Of a DNA stretch of 64,000 nt, positions 1-8,536 are shown piece by piece. Position 1 is the first letter of the stretch. Every line of letters starts with the position of its first letter. Source of the stretch: an uncultured Planctomycetia bacterium (lineage in GTDB: Bacteria; Planctomycetota; Phycisphaerae; Phycisphaerales; SM1A02); contig CALMPF010000008.1 in assembly GCA_937871505.1 (NCBI GenBank), forward strand, positions 1-64,000, in the 5' to 3' direction. The notes under the pieces are model-generated. The model was given only the letters and a program-made list of their open reading frames with translations. It searched no databases and was not told the origin of the DNA. The position numbers and the translations under genes are program-made.

Positions 1-112
1 CCCGCCTTTTTGGGGGGCCCCGGCGGACGGGAAAGCCCTTCTTTCCCCCCGGGAGCCCCAAGCCCAAGCCCTCCTTTTTTTTTTTTCCCCCCCTCCCCCC
101 CCCCCCCCCCAT
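1..112. other. Homopolymer-rich, probably unreliable sequence end
   Basis: This stretch consists almost only of runs of C, G and T, including a 12-base T run followed by long C runs broken by a few T. Nothing downstream in the window resembles it. It reads like the low-quality end of a contig rather than biological sequence. An open frame runs through it into the next gene, but that gene has its own start and ribosome binding site at 217. Confidence 0.6.
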
Positions 113-216
113 TGCAGGTATCTTTAGTCGACACCGGAATGTGGGACGAGTGCTGGTACGAGGTGGGGACGATCCCACGCATCACGCGGGCCATCTTTGG
201 TGGAGGAGGCTTCCGA

Positions 217-702
217 ATGTTCATCTCTGCGGGATTGATTTGCTGTGCAATCGAGGCATTTGCGGCGCCAGTGGCCCCGGATCCGGCTGGTGGTGGTGAG
301 ATCTGCAGCGCTGTCTCACTGACGTTGTGGTGCTGTCGCCCTGCACCGGGGCAGTTCCCCCCGTATCAGTGGGTGCAGAAGCGATTCTGCGTCACACAAT
401 CATGGTGGGACTCGGACTCCCTTATCGCTCTTTGCCCCTATGTCTTCTGCGCTGGAGGATCGAACCCGCACCGATGGTACCTCTTCGAGGTCGCGCCTGA
501 GTGCGACCATTGCAGCGGTGGCGCGATGTGGTTTTCTGCGGCCGCGCCGCCGGGGACTGGGGCGTGCTCGCTGCCCTCGGACTGCTCGGACAATGACAAC
601 TCGTGCTTCACAGGTCTCTGCGAAGACACCGAGTGTCACGACCATGCGACAGAGCCGTGGCGGCATGGGTTGGGTGCGAGCGAGCTTTCGTGTCCTCTCT
701 GA
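217..702 (+). CDS. Small cysteine-rich secreted protein of unknown function
   Basis: The product has 161 residues. It begins with a short hydrophobic segment (MFISAGLICCAIEAFA) that looks like a signal peptide cleaved near AFA-AP. The mature part is unusually rich in Cys and Trp, with pairs such as CC, CDHC, CSLPSDCSDND and CFTGLCEDTEC, which suggests a disulfide-stabilised extracytoplasmic protein. ATG 217 is chosen because GGAGGAGG lies 7 bases upstream and because the longer open frame runs into homopolymer sequence. The C-terminal Cys and Asp spacing resembles Cys-rich tails of planctomycete surface proteins, but no family is recognised. The product is certain only as an open frame with a good start and signal peptide. 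Confidence 0.55.
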   Translation: MFISAGLICCAIEAFAAPVAPDPAGGGEICSAVSLTLWCCRPAPGQFPPYQWVQKRFCVTQSWWDSDSLIALCPYVFCAGGSNPHRWYLFEVAPECDHCSGGAMWFSAAAPPGTGACSLPSDCSDNDNSCFTGLCEDTECHDHATEPWRHGLGASELSCPL

Positions 703-857
703 TTCGTGCCGTGATCAGCGGGGCGATTCGAGCTGGCAGGCTCTCGGGGCATGACCGTGGGTTCGTGGCCGGTCGAGCATAGGATGACAGCAAGGTGTCC
801 TGGATTTGGTTTGACTGGCTTTCCAAGATCGTTCCTTCAAATCGTCGGGAGCATTCC

Positions 858-1316
858 ATGTCCATCAATCTGTGGGTTCGGTCGACCGTCGGCGTGGCGG
901 TCGCCGCAGTCGTGACGATCGTCGCGATCGGAGTCGGCTCGAGTTCATTCGCCTCCGGCGCGAAGTCGCCGCGCGAGATCGCGCCTCCCGTGCTCGTTGG
1001 TGACGGAATGGCGGTCTTCAAGTGCTTCATTCACTCCGACGGCGCCGAGACGGCGTCCCTCGCGTGGCTTCCTCCGAACTCCTGGAATCGGCTTGCCGAC
1101 GAGTCGGGAGCGCCGACCAGGGCGGCCGGCGTTCAGCGCGATCCGACGGCACTCAAGGTCGAGGTGATCGACGACTCCATCCCGGGCCTCGCGAAGGGTT
1201 CGACGGTGCTGATCCATCGCGTTTCCGAGCAGCCGTGGTTCGTCCCCGAGCAGGGTGGCGAGTTTCCGGGGATCACGCCGACGATCGGTCTCAAGGGCAT
1301 TGGCTGGGGCTATTGA
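858..1316 (+). CDS. Small membrane-anchored protein of unknown function
   Basis: The product has 152 residues. After a short polar start (MSINLWVRST) comes one hydrophobic segment, about residues 10-30 (VGVAVAAVVTIVAIGVGSSS), which is an uncleaved anchor or a signal peptide. The rest, about 120 residues, is hydrophilic and ends in PTIGLKGIGWGY. ATG 858 was preferred over the upstream GTG at 795 because the hydrophobic segment then sits at the N-terminus and a GGGAG stretch lies 6-10 bases before it. No domain is recognised. The neighbours (a Cys-rich secreted protein before it, a gene remnant and rpsA after it) give no functional hint. Confidence 0.5.
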   Translation: MSINLWVRSTVGVAVAAVVTIVAIGVGSSSFASGAKSPREIAPPVLVGDGMAVFKCFIHSDGAETASLAWLPPNSWNRLADESGAPTRAAGVQRDPTALKVEVIDDSIPGLAKGSTVLIHRVSEQPWFVPEQGGEFPGITPTIGLKGIGWGY

Positions 1317-1596
1317 CGTGAGGCCGGCGGCCCCGCCTTCCGGCTCGTGGCTTCCGTGAGTCGTGTGGGATTCAAGCGTGGCCACAGCCGTTCGCGTGCC
1401 AACGTGGGCACACCCGTTCCGGCGCGCACCCCGTTCGGCGCGCGCATGAACACGAGATTCGGGGCGCGGTCCGAGTGATGCGAATCGCTCTCCACGTTGA
1501 CCCGCACCCCGCGTCGGCCTGTCCCGCGGGTGCAGGGTGTGCCCGTCCTGCCGAAGAGGCGAGCTTCTGCGCCCGCACGTTCCCGGATTCGGCCGT

Positions 1597-1743
1597 CCGC
1601 GCCGTGAGGTCGACGGCGTGTCGTACCGGCTGCTTTCCCGGCGAGACTTCATCGCAAGCAAGCGTGCCGCCGGGCTGCCTCGCGACCTTGAGGACCTGCG
1701 AGTCCTGACCGCTCCGCAGCAGCCGGAATCGACGCCCCGGTGA
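1597..1743 (+). pseudogene. Remnant: C-terminal end of a nucleotidyltransferase-like protein
   Basis: The translation includes EVDGVSYRLLSR, then RDFIASKRAAGLPRDLEDL, then RVL, and stops at 1743. The pattern of a hydrophobic 'LLS' strand, a helix with 'LIASKRAAGRPRDLEDL' and a terminal Leu is the usual C-terminus of the nucleotidyltransferase group that includes DUF6036 and AbiEii-like proteins. Only the last 45 or so residues are present; the glycine-serine and Asp catalytic motifs of the N-terminal half are not found upstream in any frame, and no sensible start codon is seen. It is most likely a decayed gene. Region 1317-1596 before it shows nothing else recognisable. Confidence 0.45.
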
Positions 1744-1845
1744 GCGGCATGCGCCAGGCCGCACGCGTGCGCGCATCGGCGCGGAACGATCGCCGGCGTC
1801 GGACCGGCGGCAGGGGCGGGTCCGCGACCCGCACCTGCCGCCGCC

Positions 1846-1851
1846 TACACT
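1846..1851 (+). promoter_or_regulatory. Candidate -10 element for rpsA
   Basis: TACACT, of the TANNNT form seen before many genes in this window, lies about 140 bases before the rpsA ATG. If used, it would leave a leader of about 135 nucleotides, which could host autoregulation by S1. No clear -35 hexamer is seen. Confidence 0.3.
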
Positions 1852-1990
1852 CGCCGTTCCGCCGCACGGATGGTCCGTGCGGCGTTCGCACCCCGTGACT
1901 CCGCCAACGGACCGACGGGCCAGACCGGCCAGACGGTTCAGCGGGCAGACGCCCGTGCCGGCGGTTGAATCCGTCCTCCCGCACCCCTCC

Positions 1991-3805
1991 ATGGTCAACT
2001 ACAACCTCATCGAGTCCCTCGCCCTCGACGACCTGCTCGCCGAGAGCATGGTCCGCGACGCCTTCGGCGACGCCGTCGCGAGCGGCGGCACCATCGAGCC
2101 GCTCATCAAGGGCGACATCAAGAGCTTCGCTCCGGGCCAGATCCTCAAGGGCAAGATCGTCGGCTTCGCCGGTGACGACGTCGTCATCGAGGTCGGCCTG
2201 AAGTCGGAGGGCCTCGTCGCCCGCTCCGAGTGGGAGAATCCCGACGACCTCGTCGTCGGCGACGTCGTCGAGGTGCTGCTCGAGCAGCTCGAGGATGCCG
2301 ACGGCGGCGTGCTGCTGTCGAAGCGCAAGGCCGACCGGATCCGCGGCTGGGAGCAGATCCTCCAGACCAAGAAGGAGGGCGACGTCGTCGAGGGCAAGTG
2401 CCTGAAGAAGATCAAGGGAGGGCTGCTCGTCGACATCGGCGTGCCGGTCTTCCTTCCGGCGTCGCAGGTCGACGTCCGGCGCCCGAACGACATCGGCGAC
2501 TTCATCGGCCGGACGATGCGGGCGATGGTGCTCAAGATCGACGAGGAGCGCCGCAACATCGTCATCAGCCGGCGCAAGCTCATCGAGGAAGAGCGCACCG
2601 AGGCGAAGCGTCGCCTGCTCACGACGATCAAGGAGGGCGACCTCGTCCGCGGTCACGTCACGAACATCGCCGACTTCGGCGCCTTCGTCGACCTCGGCGG
2701 CATCGACGGCCTGCTGCACATCACCGACATGAGCTGGGGCCGCGTGAACCACCCCTCCGAGATCGTCCGCATCGGCGACGAGCTCGAGGTCAAGGTGCTC
2801 AACATCGACCGCGAGAAGGAGAAGATCGCGCTGGGTCTCAAGCAGAAGGAGACCAGCCCGTGGGAGGAGATCGAGGCCAAGTATCCGGTCGGCTCGCGGG
2901 TGAAGGGGCTCGTGGTCAACCTCATGTCCTACGGCGCCTTCGTGCGGCTTGAGGAGGGCATCGAGGGTCTCGTCCACATCTCCGAGATGTCCTGGACGCG
3001 CCGCGTCAACCACCCCAGCGAGATGGTGCAGGTCGGGCAGGATGTCGATGTCGTCATCCTCGACATCAACAAGGAGAAGCTCGAGATCAGCCTCGGCATG
3101 AAGCAGACCGAGGTGAACCCCTGGGAGCTCGTCGCCGACAAGTATCCGGCGGGAACGATCATCGAGGGCAGGGTCCGCAACCTCGCCAACTACGGCGCGT
3201 TCGTCGAGATCGAGCCGGGCATCGATGGCCTGCTGCACGTCAGCGACATCTCCTGGACGAAGAAGATCGCCCATCCCAACGAGGTCTTCAAGAAGAACGA
3301 CATCGTCCGGTGCGTCGTCCTCGACGTCGATCGGGAGAAGCAGCGCGTCGGCCTCGGCCTCAAGCAGCTCACGCAGGATCCGTGGCACGAGGCGATCCCC
3401 ACGGCCTACAAGCCGGGCATGATCGTCCACGGCAAGGTGACGAAGATCACCAACTTCGGCGTCTTCGTCGAGCTGGAGGACGGGCTCGAGGGCCTGCTGC
3501 ACATCAGCGAGCTCTCCGACCAGAAGGTCGAGAACCCGCAGGATGTCGTCAAGAGCGGACAGGAGGTCGAGGTCAAGATCCTCCGCGTCGACACCGACGA
3601 GCGGAAGATCGGCCTCTCGCTCAAGCGGGCGCAGTGGGGCTCGGCGCTCGAGCGCGGAGGAGACCGCCACGAGGGCGGCCGAAGCGAACGCGGCGATCGC
3701 GAACGCGGCGATCGCTTCGACGACGATGCTCCGCGGCGCTCGCGGCCGACCCGCGGCGGCATGGACGATCACGGAGCCATGGGCACCGACAAGATCAAGC
3801 TCTGA
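1991..3805 (+). CDS. rpsA: 30S ribosomal protein S1
   Basis: The 604-residue product has six S1 (OB-fold) repeats. The first two are divergent: one begins GDIKSFAPGQILKGKIVGF, the second EGDVVEGKCLKKIKGGLLVD. Four canonical ones follow, with signatures such as YGAFV, GIDGLLHITDMSW and HPSE. This is the usual arrangement of ribosome-bound S1, in which the two N-terminal domains contact the 30S subunit and the rest bind mRNA. A charged tail of about 50 residues rich in Arg, Gly and Asp follows. ATG 1991 is chosen because MVNYNLIESLALDDLL fits the family N-terminus; no Shine-Dalgarno sequence is visible, as is common for rpsA. The gene stands alone and is followed by two hairpins. Confidence 0.95.
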   Translation: MVNYNLIESLALDDLLAESMVRDAFGDAVASGGTIEPLIKGDIKSFAPGQILKGKIVGFAGDDVVIEVGLKSEGLVARSEWENPDDLVVGDVVEVLLEQLEDADGGVLLSKRKADRIRGWEQILQTKKEGDVVEGKCLKKIKGGLLVDIGVPVFLPASQVDVRRPNDIGDFIGRTMRAMVLKIDEERRNIVISRRKLIEEERTEAKRRLLTTIKEGDLVRGHVTNIADFGAFVDLGGIDGLLHITDMSWGRVNHPSEIVRIGDELEVKVLNIDREKEKIALGLKQKETSPWEEIEAKYPVGSRVKGLVVNLMSYGAFVRLEEGIEGLVHISEMSWTRRVNHPSEMVQVGQDVDVVILDINKEKLEISLGMKQTEVNPWELVADKYPAGTIIEGRVRNLANYGAFVEIEPGIDGLLHVSDISWTKKIAHPNEVFKKNDIVRCVVLDVDREKQRVGLGLKQLTQDPWHEAIPTAYKPGMIVHGKVTKITNFGVFVELEDGLEGLLHISELSDQKVENPQDVVKSGQEVEVKILRVDTDERKIGLSLKRAQWGSALERGGDRHEGGRSERGDRERGDRFDDDAPRRSRPTRGGMDDHGAMGTDKIKL

Positions 3806-3817
3806 GTCGGGCCGGTT

Positions 3818-3880
3818 GGCATGCAGTCCGGCCGCGACCAGCCTCGGCTGGCCTCGGCGGGAGCGGCCGGACTGCCATGC
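3818..3880 (+). terminator. Long inverted repeat behind rpsA
   Basis: GCATGCAGTCCGGCCGC and its complement (with one extra G) at 3863-3880 can form a stem of about 17 bp. The loop contains a second small hairpin, CCAGCC-TC-GGCTGG. GATCTTCTCT follows rather than a clean U run, so it may act as a processing or stability structure or as a weak terminator. Confidence 0.5.
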
Positions 3881-3993
3881 GATCTTCTCTGGCGGAACCC
3901 GGTCAGCGCCGGGAAGTCGATGCAGACCGCGCCGCTCTCCAGCCGATTCCGGCGCTTCGCCCCGCTGATTCCCGCTGACGACCCGAACAGGAG

Positions 3994-4026
3994 CACCCGC
4001 GCGTCCCCGCGCGGGTGTTCTTCTCT
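3994..4026 (+). terminator. Rho-independent terminator
   Basis: CACCCGCGCG-TCCC-CGCGCGGGTG forms a perfect 10-bp GC-rich stem with a four-base loop and is followed directly by TTCTTCT. It is well placed to end the rpsA transcript before the promoter of the next gene. Confidence 0.75.
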
Positions 4027-4076
4027 GCGCGGGCATCGGCGCGCACTTCGCCGTCGGTGCGCTCCCGCGGCCGTGG

Positions 4077-4082
4077 TACAAC
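4077..4082 (+). promoter_or_regulatory. Start-proximal -10 element (TACAAC, extended TGG)
   Basis: TGGTACAAC ends 6 bases before ATG 4089. It is the least canonical member of the start-proximal class described in the findings, because position six is C. Confidence 0.4.
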
Positions 4083-4088
4083 TGCTTC

Positions 4089-6149
4089 ATGCGACTTCGT
4101 CCGGCATCGCTCGCGGTCTGGCTCTTCGGCGCCGCATCGACTGCCGGCTCGGCTGCGGCGCTCGGGCCCGCCGCCGCAGGAGGGAACGTGGAATCCGCGG
4201 TCGGGAGCGCAGCGCCCGTGATCGCGGTGGCGGCGCCTCAGCCGGAGCGGCTTCCTGAGATCGAGGAGGTCGTTGCCGCGTGGTCCATCGCCCGAGGCTG
4301 GGTCGACCGCTTTGCGGTTCCGCGCGAGCACGATGCCGGCTCCGCGGTCGCCGTCCGCGGCGCCGGAGCGGTCTCGGTCGTGCTTCGGGCTCAGGGAGCG
4401 ACCGTCGGGCGGGCGACGATCGCCCCGGCCGACGGGCTCGCGGTCCGGCGCGCGGTCGGGCGCGCGATGAGCGAGACCCTCGGCACGCTGCGCTCGGCGA
4501 TCGAGGTCGAGGGCGACGCAGCCGGTCGGCGCCTGACCCTCGAGATGGAGATCGCCGGCGAACCGGTGCCCCTGCTCGGACGCACGATCGCAGAGGCCGC
4601 CCGCCGCGTGCGCCCGGGCCTTGACGGCCTCGCGATGCGCCGGGGCGAACGCTGGGCGTTCGCGTTTCCGGGCCGGCTGCTTGCGACCAACGTCGCGGAG
4701 AATCCCGCCGCCACGATCGCGTCGCTCGCGGCGGAGCTCGATCTTCCCGCCCGCGATCTCCCCGAACTGCGCGAGCTCGACGCGGTCGATCTCTATCGCT
4801 TCGAGACGATCCGGCTCGTGCAGATGCATCCGGGCGATCAGCCCACGACGCTCTACCGCGGAGACGAGCTGCTCCCGCAGGGCGCGGTGACGCGCGCCGC
4901 GACCGAGCGGGCCGCCATCGCGATCGCGGAGCGGCTGCTCCGGAGCGTCCAGCGCGCTCCGCTCCCGGCGGATCGCGCACCGGAGCGTCCCCGGGTCGAT
5001 CCGCCCGAGTCGGGCGACCGCGTCGCTTCACCTGCCCCCGGACCGCTCTGGTTCCCCGGGACCTATCGCCCGCTCGCGGATGATCACCGTCCCCCCGTCG
5101 CGCCGCCGCTCGACCAGGTGCTCTGCGCCGGAGCGCTGCTCCACGCCGCGGCGTCGCCCGCGATCAACCGGGCGCCTGGAGGGCCTGCCCTCGCCGCCGC
5201 CGCGCGCGAGACCGCCCTCCGCGTGATCGAGACCGTCGCGCTCGATCCCCCGGCGCTCCTCCTCGGCGAAGAGGAGGACCTGCTCCTCGATCCGCGCGTC
5301 GCGGCCGCGACGGCGCTGGCGGTGCTCGCGATCGCTCCGGCGGATCGAGCGCCGTGGGTTGCGCAGCTTCTGAAGTGGAGCCTGGAGCGGATCGGCGCCA
5401 TCGACACCTCGGCGCCCGTCGACGCCGCGGCACGCGCCGCCCGCGGCGCCGAGCGCTCGGCGCTCGGCGCCGCGCTGGTCGCCGCCGCCACGGCGCGGGC
5501 CGCGCTCGAAGAGGGACTCGGCGTCGCGCCTGCGCGGGTGGCGACGGCCATCGAGGCCGCGTGGGCGAGCGTTCCGGCGAGCGACCGCGCGTCGATGCTT
5601 CCGTGGATCGTCTGGGCGGAGCGCGATCTTCACGGGCTCGGGATGAAGGGCCATCCAGAGGTGCTGATCGAGCTTCGGGAGCAGTTGCTCGCCTTTCAGG
5701 TCGGGTACGGCGAGGCGGTCGATGGGGGCGCGGCAATGCTGAACCCCCGTCCTGGCGCCGATTCCAGCGCCGCACTCGGCGCTGCATCGCGCACTCCGCC
5801 GGACCTGATCGGCGCGTTCGTCCTCTCCGGCGCCGCGACTCCGTTTGCACCGCCGGAGGTCTCGGCGCAGTCGCTGCGGCCGCTCGCGGGCCTCGCGGCG
5901 ATGCTCATCGACGAGCGCGTGACGCCCGAGGCGGCCCGCGCTCCGCTGTGGCGGAGGCAGCACGCGGGGCTCCGCTTTGCCATGCAGCTCGTCGTGCGAG
6001 CCCCTGTTGACGGGCTCTCCCGCAATCCCGCGGCGGTTCGCGACGGGGTTCGGCAGGCGCCGTGGAACAGTGAGCAGGCGCCAGCAGCCCAAGCGATGGC
6101 GATCATCGCGCTGGTCGACTCCCTCGCGGCGTGGCCGGCCGAGCGCTGA
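4089..6149 (+). CDS. Exported protein of unknown function
   Basis: The product has 686 residues. It begins with a signal-peptide-like segment (MRLRPASLAVWLFGAASTAGSAAA). The remainder is Ala-, Arg- and Glu-rich and mostly helical by composition. A first part, about residues 40-240, contains a strand and helix mixture ending DAVDLYRFETIRLVQMHPG. A second part after a Pro-rich linker (about 320-350, PGPLWFPGTYRPLADDHRPP) is built of Ala-rich helices, which could be an alpha/alpha repeat. No catalytic motif or known domain is recognised. It has its own promoter and is followed by a long gap, so it seems monocistronic. The frame is supported by strong codon bias over the whole length. Confidence 0.6.
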   Translation: MRLRPASLAVWLFGAASTAGSAAALGPAAAGGNVESAVGSAAPVIAVAAPQPERLPEIEEVVAAWSIARGWVDRFAVPREHDAGSAVAVRGAGAVSVVLRAQGATVGRATIAPADGLAVRRAVGRAMSETLGTLRSAIEVEGDAAGRRLTLEMEIAGEPVPLLGRTIAEAARRVRPGLDGLAMRRGERWAFAFPGRLLATNVAENPAATIASLAAELDLPARDLPELRELDAVDLYRFETIRLVQMHPGDQPTTLYRGDELLPQGAVTRAATERAAIAIAERLLRSVQRAPLPADRAPERPRVDPPESGDRVASPAPGPLWFPGTYRPLADDHRPPVAPPLDQVLCAGALLHAAASPAINRAPGGPALAAAARETALRVIETVALDPPALLLGEEEDLLLDPRVAAATALAVLAIAPADRAPWVAQLLKWSLERIGAIDTSAPVDAAARAARGAERSALGAALVAAATARAALEEGLGVAPARVATAIEAAWASVPASDRASMLPWIVWAERDLHGLGMKGHPEVLIELREQLLAFQVGYGEAVDGGAAMLNPRPGADSSAALGAASRTPPDLIGAFVLSGAATPFAPPEVSAQSLRPLAGLAAMLIDERVTPEAARAPLWRRQHAGLRFAMQLVVRAPVDGLSRNPAAVRDGVRQAPWNSEQAPAAQAMAIIALVDSLAAWPAER

Positions 6150-6778
6150 GGGACCCTGCCGCCGGAGGCCTTGGGTCGGTCGCTGGCGCGAGCCATCCGA
6201 ACGGGGCGGCCGTCGACGGTGCTGCCGATCGAACTGCCGGGCCAGCGTGCCCCGCTCGGCCGTTTGCCCGTTCGGCCGGTGGGCCGGACGGCGGTCGGTG
6301 ACTCCGCAGCGGGGAGGCCTGCGTCGCCCCGTCCGAGAGGGGGCCGACCCAGCGTGGGTCGACCGCAGCGTCGCCCAGACTCCCGCCGCCTCCCCGGAGT
6401 CCCCGGCGTCCCTGGCCTCCCCGGCCTCCCCGGCCTCCCCGGCGTCCTCCCAAGTGCCTCCCAGATACCGTCCAAGTGCCTTCAAGATGCTCCCTCAAGG
6501 CCTCCGCCGTCGTCCCCCCTCGAGTCCCACCCCCGCTGGACCTCCGGCGCCGCGCAGTCCAGTTCGCGACGGCCGCCTCAGGGGCACTCCCCGGCCAGCG
6601 AGGAGCCGCCGCCCGCGATCCGCGCGTCTCTGGCGCCAGGCCGAGAAAGTCCGCGGGCGAAAGCCCCATCCGTGGTCTCCCATCCCAGGTGCGGACGCGA
6701 GGGGGCCGGATCCCCTGCATCGGCGCCCGGCGCCGCACCACAGACGGAAGAACGAACGACGGTGCGATGGGCTTGGGT
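6150..6778. other. Gene-free stretch with short tandem repeats
   Basis: No convincing gene is seen. The open frames here change strand and frame freely and translate into Arg, Pro and Ser-rich low-complexity sequence. The stretch contains a small tandem repeat (6414-6440) and ends at the promoter of the next gene. Confidence 0.5.
6414..6440. repeat. 9-bp tandem repeat
   Basis: GGCCTCCCC occurs three times in perfect register, with degenerate copies on both sides (about 6390-6455). It lies between genes. Confidence 0.7.
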
Positions 6779-6784
6779 TATACT
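6779..6784 (+). promoter_or_regulatory. Candidate -10 element TATACT
   Basis: TATACT preceded by TGGGT is the best -10-like sequence upstream of the gene at 6993. It would give a leader of about 200 nucleotides. No clear -35 is visible. Confidence 0.4.
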
Positions 6785-6992
6785 CTGACCGTCGGTTGCG
6801 TCGCGTGGTGCAGTCCGTCCGATCGTCCGCGGCGCGAACGACGACGGCCTCGGAAGACCGCACTTGGCGCGAACCCGAACCACGGGTTTGAGCCCGACGC
6901 CAACCCGGCGCCGAGGCGGGAAACTGAAGCCGTTCTCGCCCGTCCAACGTCCTGTACGCCCACCTGTCATCTCACCTGGCGGATATCCAGCC

Positions 6993-8021
6993 ATGAAGAA
7001 CCAGATTCCCTCCGGTCGGCTCCTCTGCTCTCGGTCGCTCGCCGTGGCCCTCTGCGCCGCTGCCGGTGCGGGCGTGGCAGAGGCGCAGAGCCTCGCCTCC
7101 CGGCTCGACGGCGTCGCGCGGATGCGCCAAGGGGCGTCACAGGCGACGGCCGTCAGCAAGGCCCAGCTTCTCGGCGCGCTTCTCTACACGGATCTCACCG
7201 TCGACTTCGTCGAGACACCTGCCCGCGAGGCGTTCAACTACGTCCGCAGCCAGCTCGGCGTCGACTTGGTGGTCCGCTGGTCGACCGACAGGGGAGCGAC
7301 TGTCGGGATCGATCCCGACTCCGTGATCAGCCTCCGCGCTGACTCGCGGCCTGCGCTGACCGTGATCGAGATGATGCTCGATCAGCTTCAGGACCTCGAC
7401 CCGCTCTCGTGGCAACTCCGAGACGGCTTCATCGAGGTCGGACCGAAGGCGCGGCTCGACAACGCCGTCGAGGTGCGCTACTACCCGGTCCGCGACCTGC
7501 TCTTCGAGCCGAGCTACTTCGATAACGCGCCGGAGTTCGACCTCGACGCAGCCCTCAACCAGGGCGAGCAGGGCGGTGGTGGCGGCGGCGGCAGCGGCGG
7601 CGGTGGCGGCGGCTTCGGCGGTGGTGGTGGCGGCGGCAGCGGCGGCGGTGGTGGTGGTGGCGGCGGATCCGGCGGCAGCATCTTCGGCTCGCCGGGCGAC
7701 GACCCGACGCGTCGCAGCGACGCCGAGCTCGCCGAGGAGTTGATCGAGATCATCCAGCAGACGATCGAGCCGCAGTTCTGGGATGCGAACTTCAACGCCA
7801 TCCGGTACTACCAGGGCGTCTTCATCGTCCGCGCCCCCGACTATGTCCACCGCGCCCTCGGCGGGTATCCGTTCGCCCCGCGGCCCCCGCGTCCGCAGGC
7901 TTCGGCGACGACGGTCATCGAGCGTCGCTACGTCACGTTCACCACGCCGATCTCGATCGTTCAGAACCCGAGCTTCGGCACCACGACGGTGACCGGCGCC
8001 GCCGGCGGCACGGGTCCGTGA
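6993..8021 (+). CDS. Exported protein with a secretin/STN-like N-terminal domain and a Gly-rich linker
   Basis: The product has 342 residues. It starts with a signal peptide (MKNQIPSGRLLCSRSLAVAL...GVAEAQS). Residues of about 50-150 resemble the short N-domains of secretins and TonB receptors: LTVDFVETPAREAFNYVRSQ followed by strands, then PALTVIEMMLDQL and WQLRDGFIEVG, then YYPVRDLL, which is the usual transition strand after such domains. A Gly-rich linker (7570-7675, broken by Ser and Phe) separates this from a second small domain with ELAEELIEIIQQTIEP...WDANFNAIRYYQGVFIVRAPDYVHRAL, again typical of secretin-type N-domain repeats. No secretin pore domain follows, so it is a periplasmic protein of unknown role rather than a secretin. 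ATG 6993 is chosen for the signal peptide. Confidence 0.7.
   Translation: MKNQIPSGRLLCSRSLAVALCAAAGAGVAEAQSLASRLDGVARMRQGASQATAVSKAQLLGALLYTDLTVDFVETPAREAFNYVRSQLGVDLVVRWSTDRGATVGIDPDSVISLRADSRPALTVIEMMLDQLQDLDPLSWQLRDGFIEVGPKARLDNAVEVRYYPVRDLLFEPSYFDNAPEFDLDAALNQGEQGGGGGGGSGGGGGGFGGGGGGGSGGGGGGGGGSGGSIFGSPGDDPTRRSDAELAEELIEIIQQTIEPQFWDANFNAIRYYQGVFIVRAPDYVHRALGGYPFAPRPPRPQASATTVIERRYVTFTTPISIVQNPSFGTTTVTGAAGGTGP
7570..7675 (+). repeat. GGT/GGC microsatellite coding a Gly-rich linker
   Basis: About 100 bases of imperfect GGN repeats encode an almost pure Gly linker. Such tracts are prone to length variation, which would change the distance between the two domains without breaking the frame. 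Confidence 0.8.
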
Positions 8022-8536
8022 CCGATCAGGCCGGTCTCGGGTCAGACGCTCAGCCCGGCCTCTGTCGGTCGCCCGACGGCGCGGGCGGGTGCCCGCTTGA
8101 TCACTCCGTCGGGTGATCCCAATTCGACCACAGCGACGAGCCTCGCCCGGGCATGGCCGATGCGGCCGCTCCGGACGAGGCTCGTGTGCGTCCCGAAGGC
8201 GGGGATGGGCTGGCCGTTGCGTGCGGCGCCGATCCGCGTCGGCAACGACTCCGCGCGAGATTCGATGACGATGGCGCCAGCGGTGACGGCGATCAGGCCC
8301 GAAGCACCGCAGTGCGCTGGCGTCGCCGCGCAGCCTGACCGATCGGACTGAATCCCGACCTGGCGATTTCGCACGGCCCAACGGCCCAATGGCCCGACGC
8401 TCCAGCGGGAAGCGGCACCGGTCATAGAGTGTCCGTCGTCGGACGAGCCCCGCCTCTTCCGCAGAGTCGAATCCTGAGTCAAGCCGCCAGCGTGCGCGCC
8501 CGCGCGGGCGCGCCGCGCTCCCCGGAGGTTCTCCCC
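8022..8536. other. Intergenic region, possibly with a short reverse-strand gene
   Basis: Between two plus-strand genes lies a reverse frame at 8042-8425 that would encode 127 residues, with the phrase SGLIAVTAGAIVIESRAESL and a run ARARLVAVVELGSPDGVIK. It ends 20 bases from the convergent gene. No family, ribosome binding site or promoter supports it, and a plus-strand frame (8097-8351) is equally open, so it is not called as a gene. The end of the stretch holds the leader of the lipoprotein operon. Confidence 0.4.
8425..8430 (+). promoter_or_regulatory. Candidate -10 element of the lipoprotein operon
   Basis: TAGAGT fits the TANNNT form and lies about 105 bases before the GTG start at 8537. 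No -35 match was found. Confidence 0.3.

Noticed and set aside
1877-1990. Longer N-terminus for rpsA
   Set aside because: The 38 extra residues are Arg/Pro-rich, unlike S1 proteins, and ATG 1991 gives a typical N-terminus.
1649-4090. Very long reverse-strand open frame opposite rpsA, and many similar ones opposite other genes
   Set aside because: High GC content keeps the complementary frames open. Their translations are Arg, Asp, Leu and Val-rich shadows with no family features, while the other strand encodes clear proteins.
6150-6992. tRNA or other structural RNA gene in the long gap
   Set aside because: No cloverleaf-like arrangement or conserved T-loop sequence was found by eye.
8042-8425. 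Possible 127-residue reverse gene with SGLIAVTAGAIVIESRAESL
   Set aside because: No start signal, promoter or recognised family, and an equally open frame exists on the other strand. It is mentioned only within the intergenic description.
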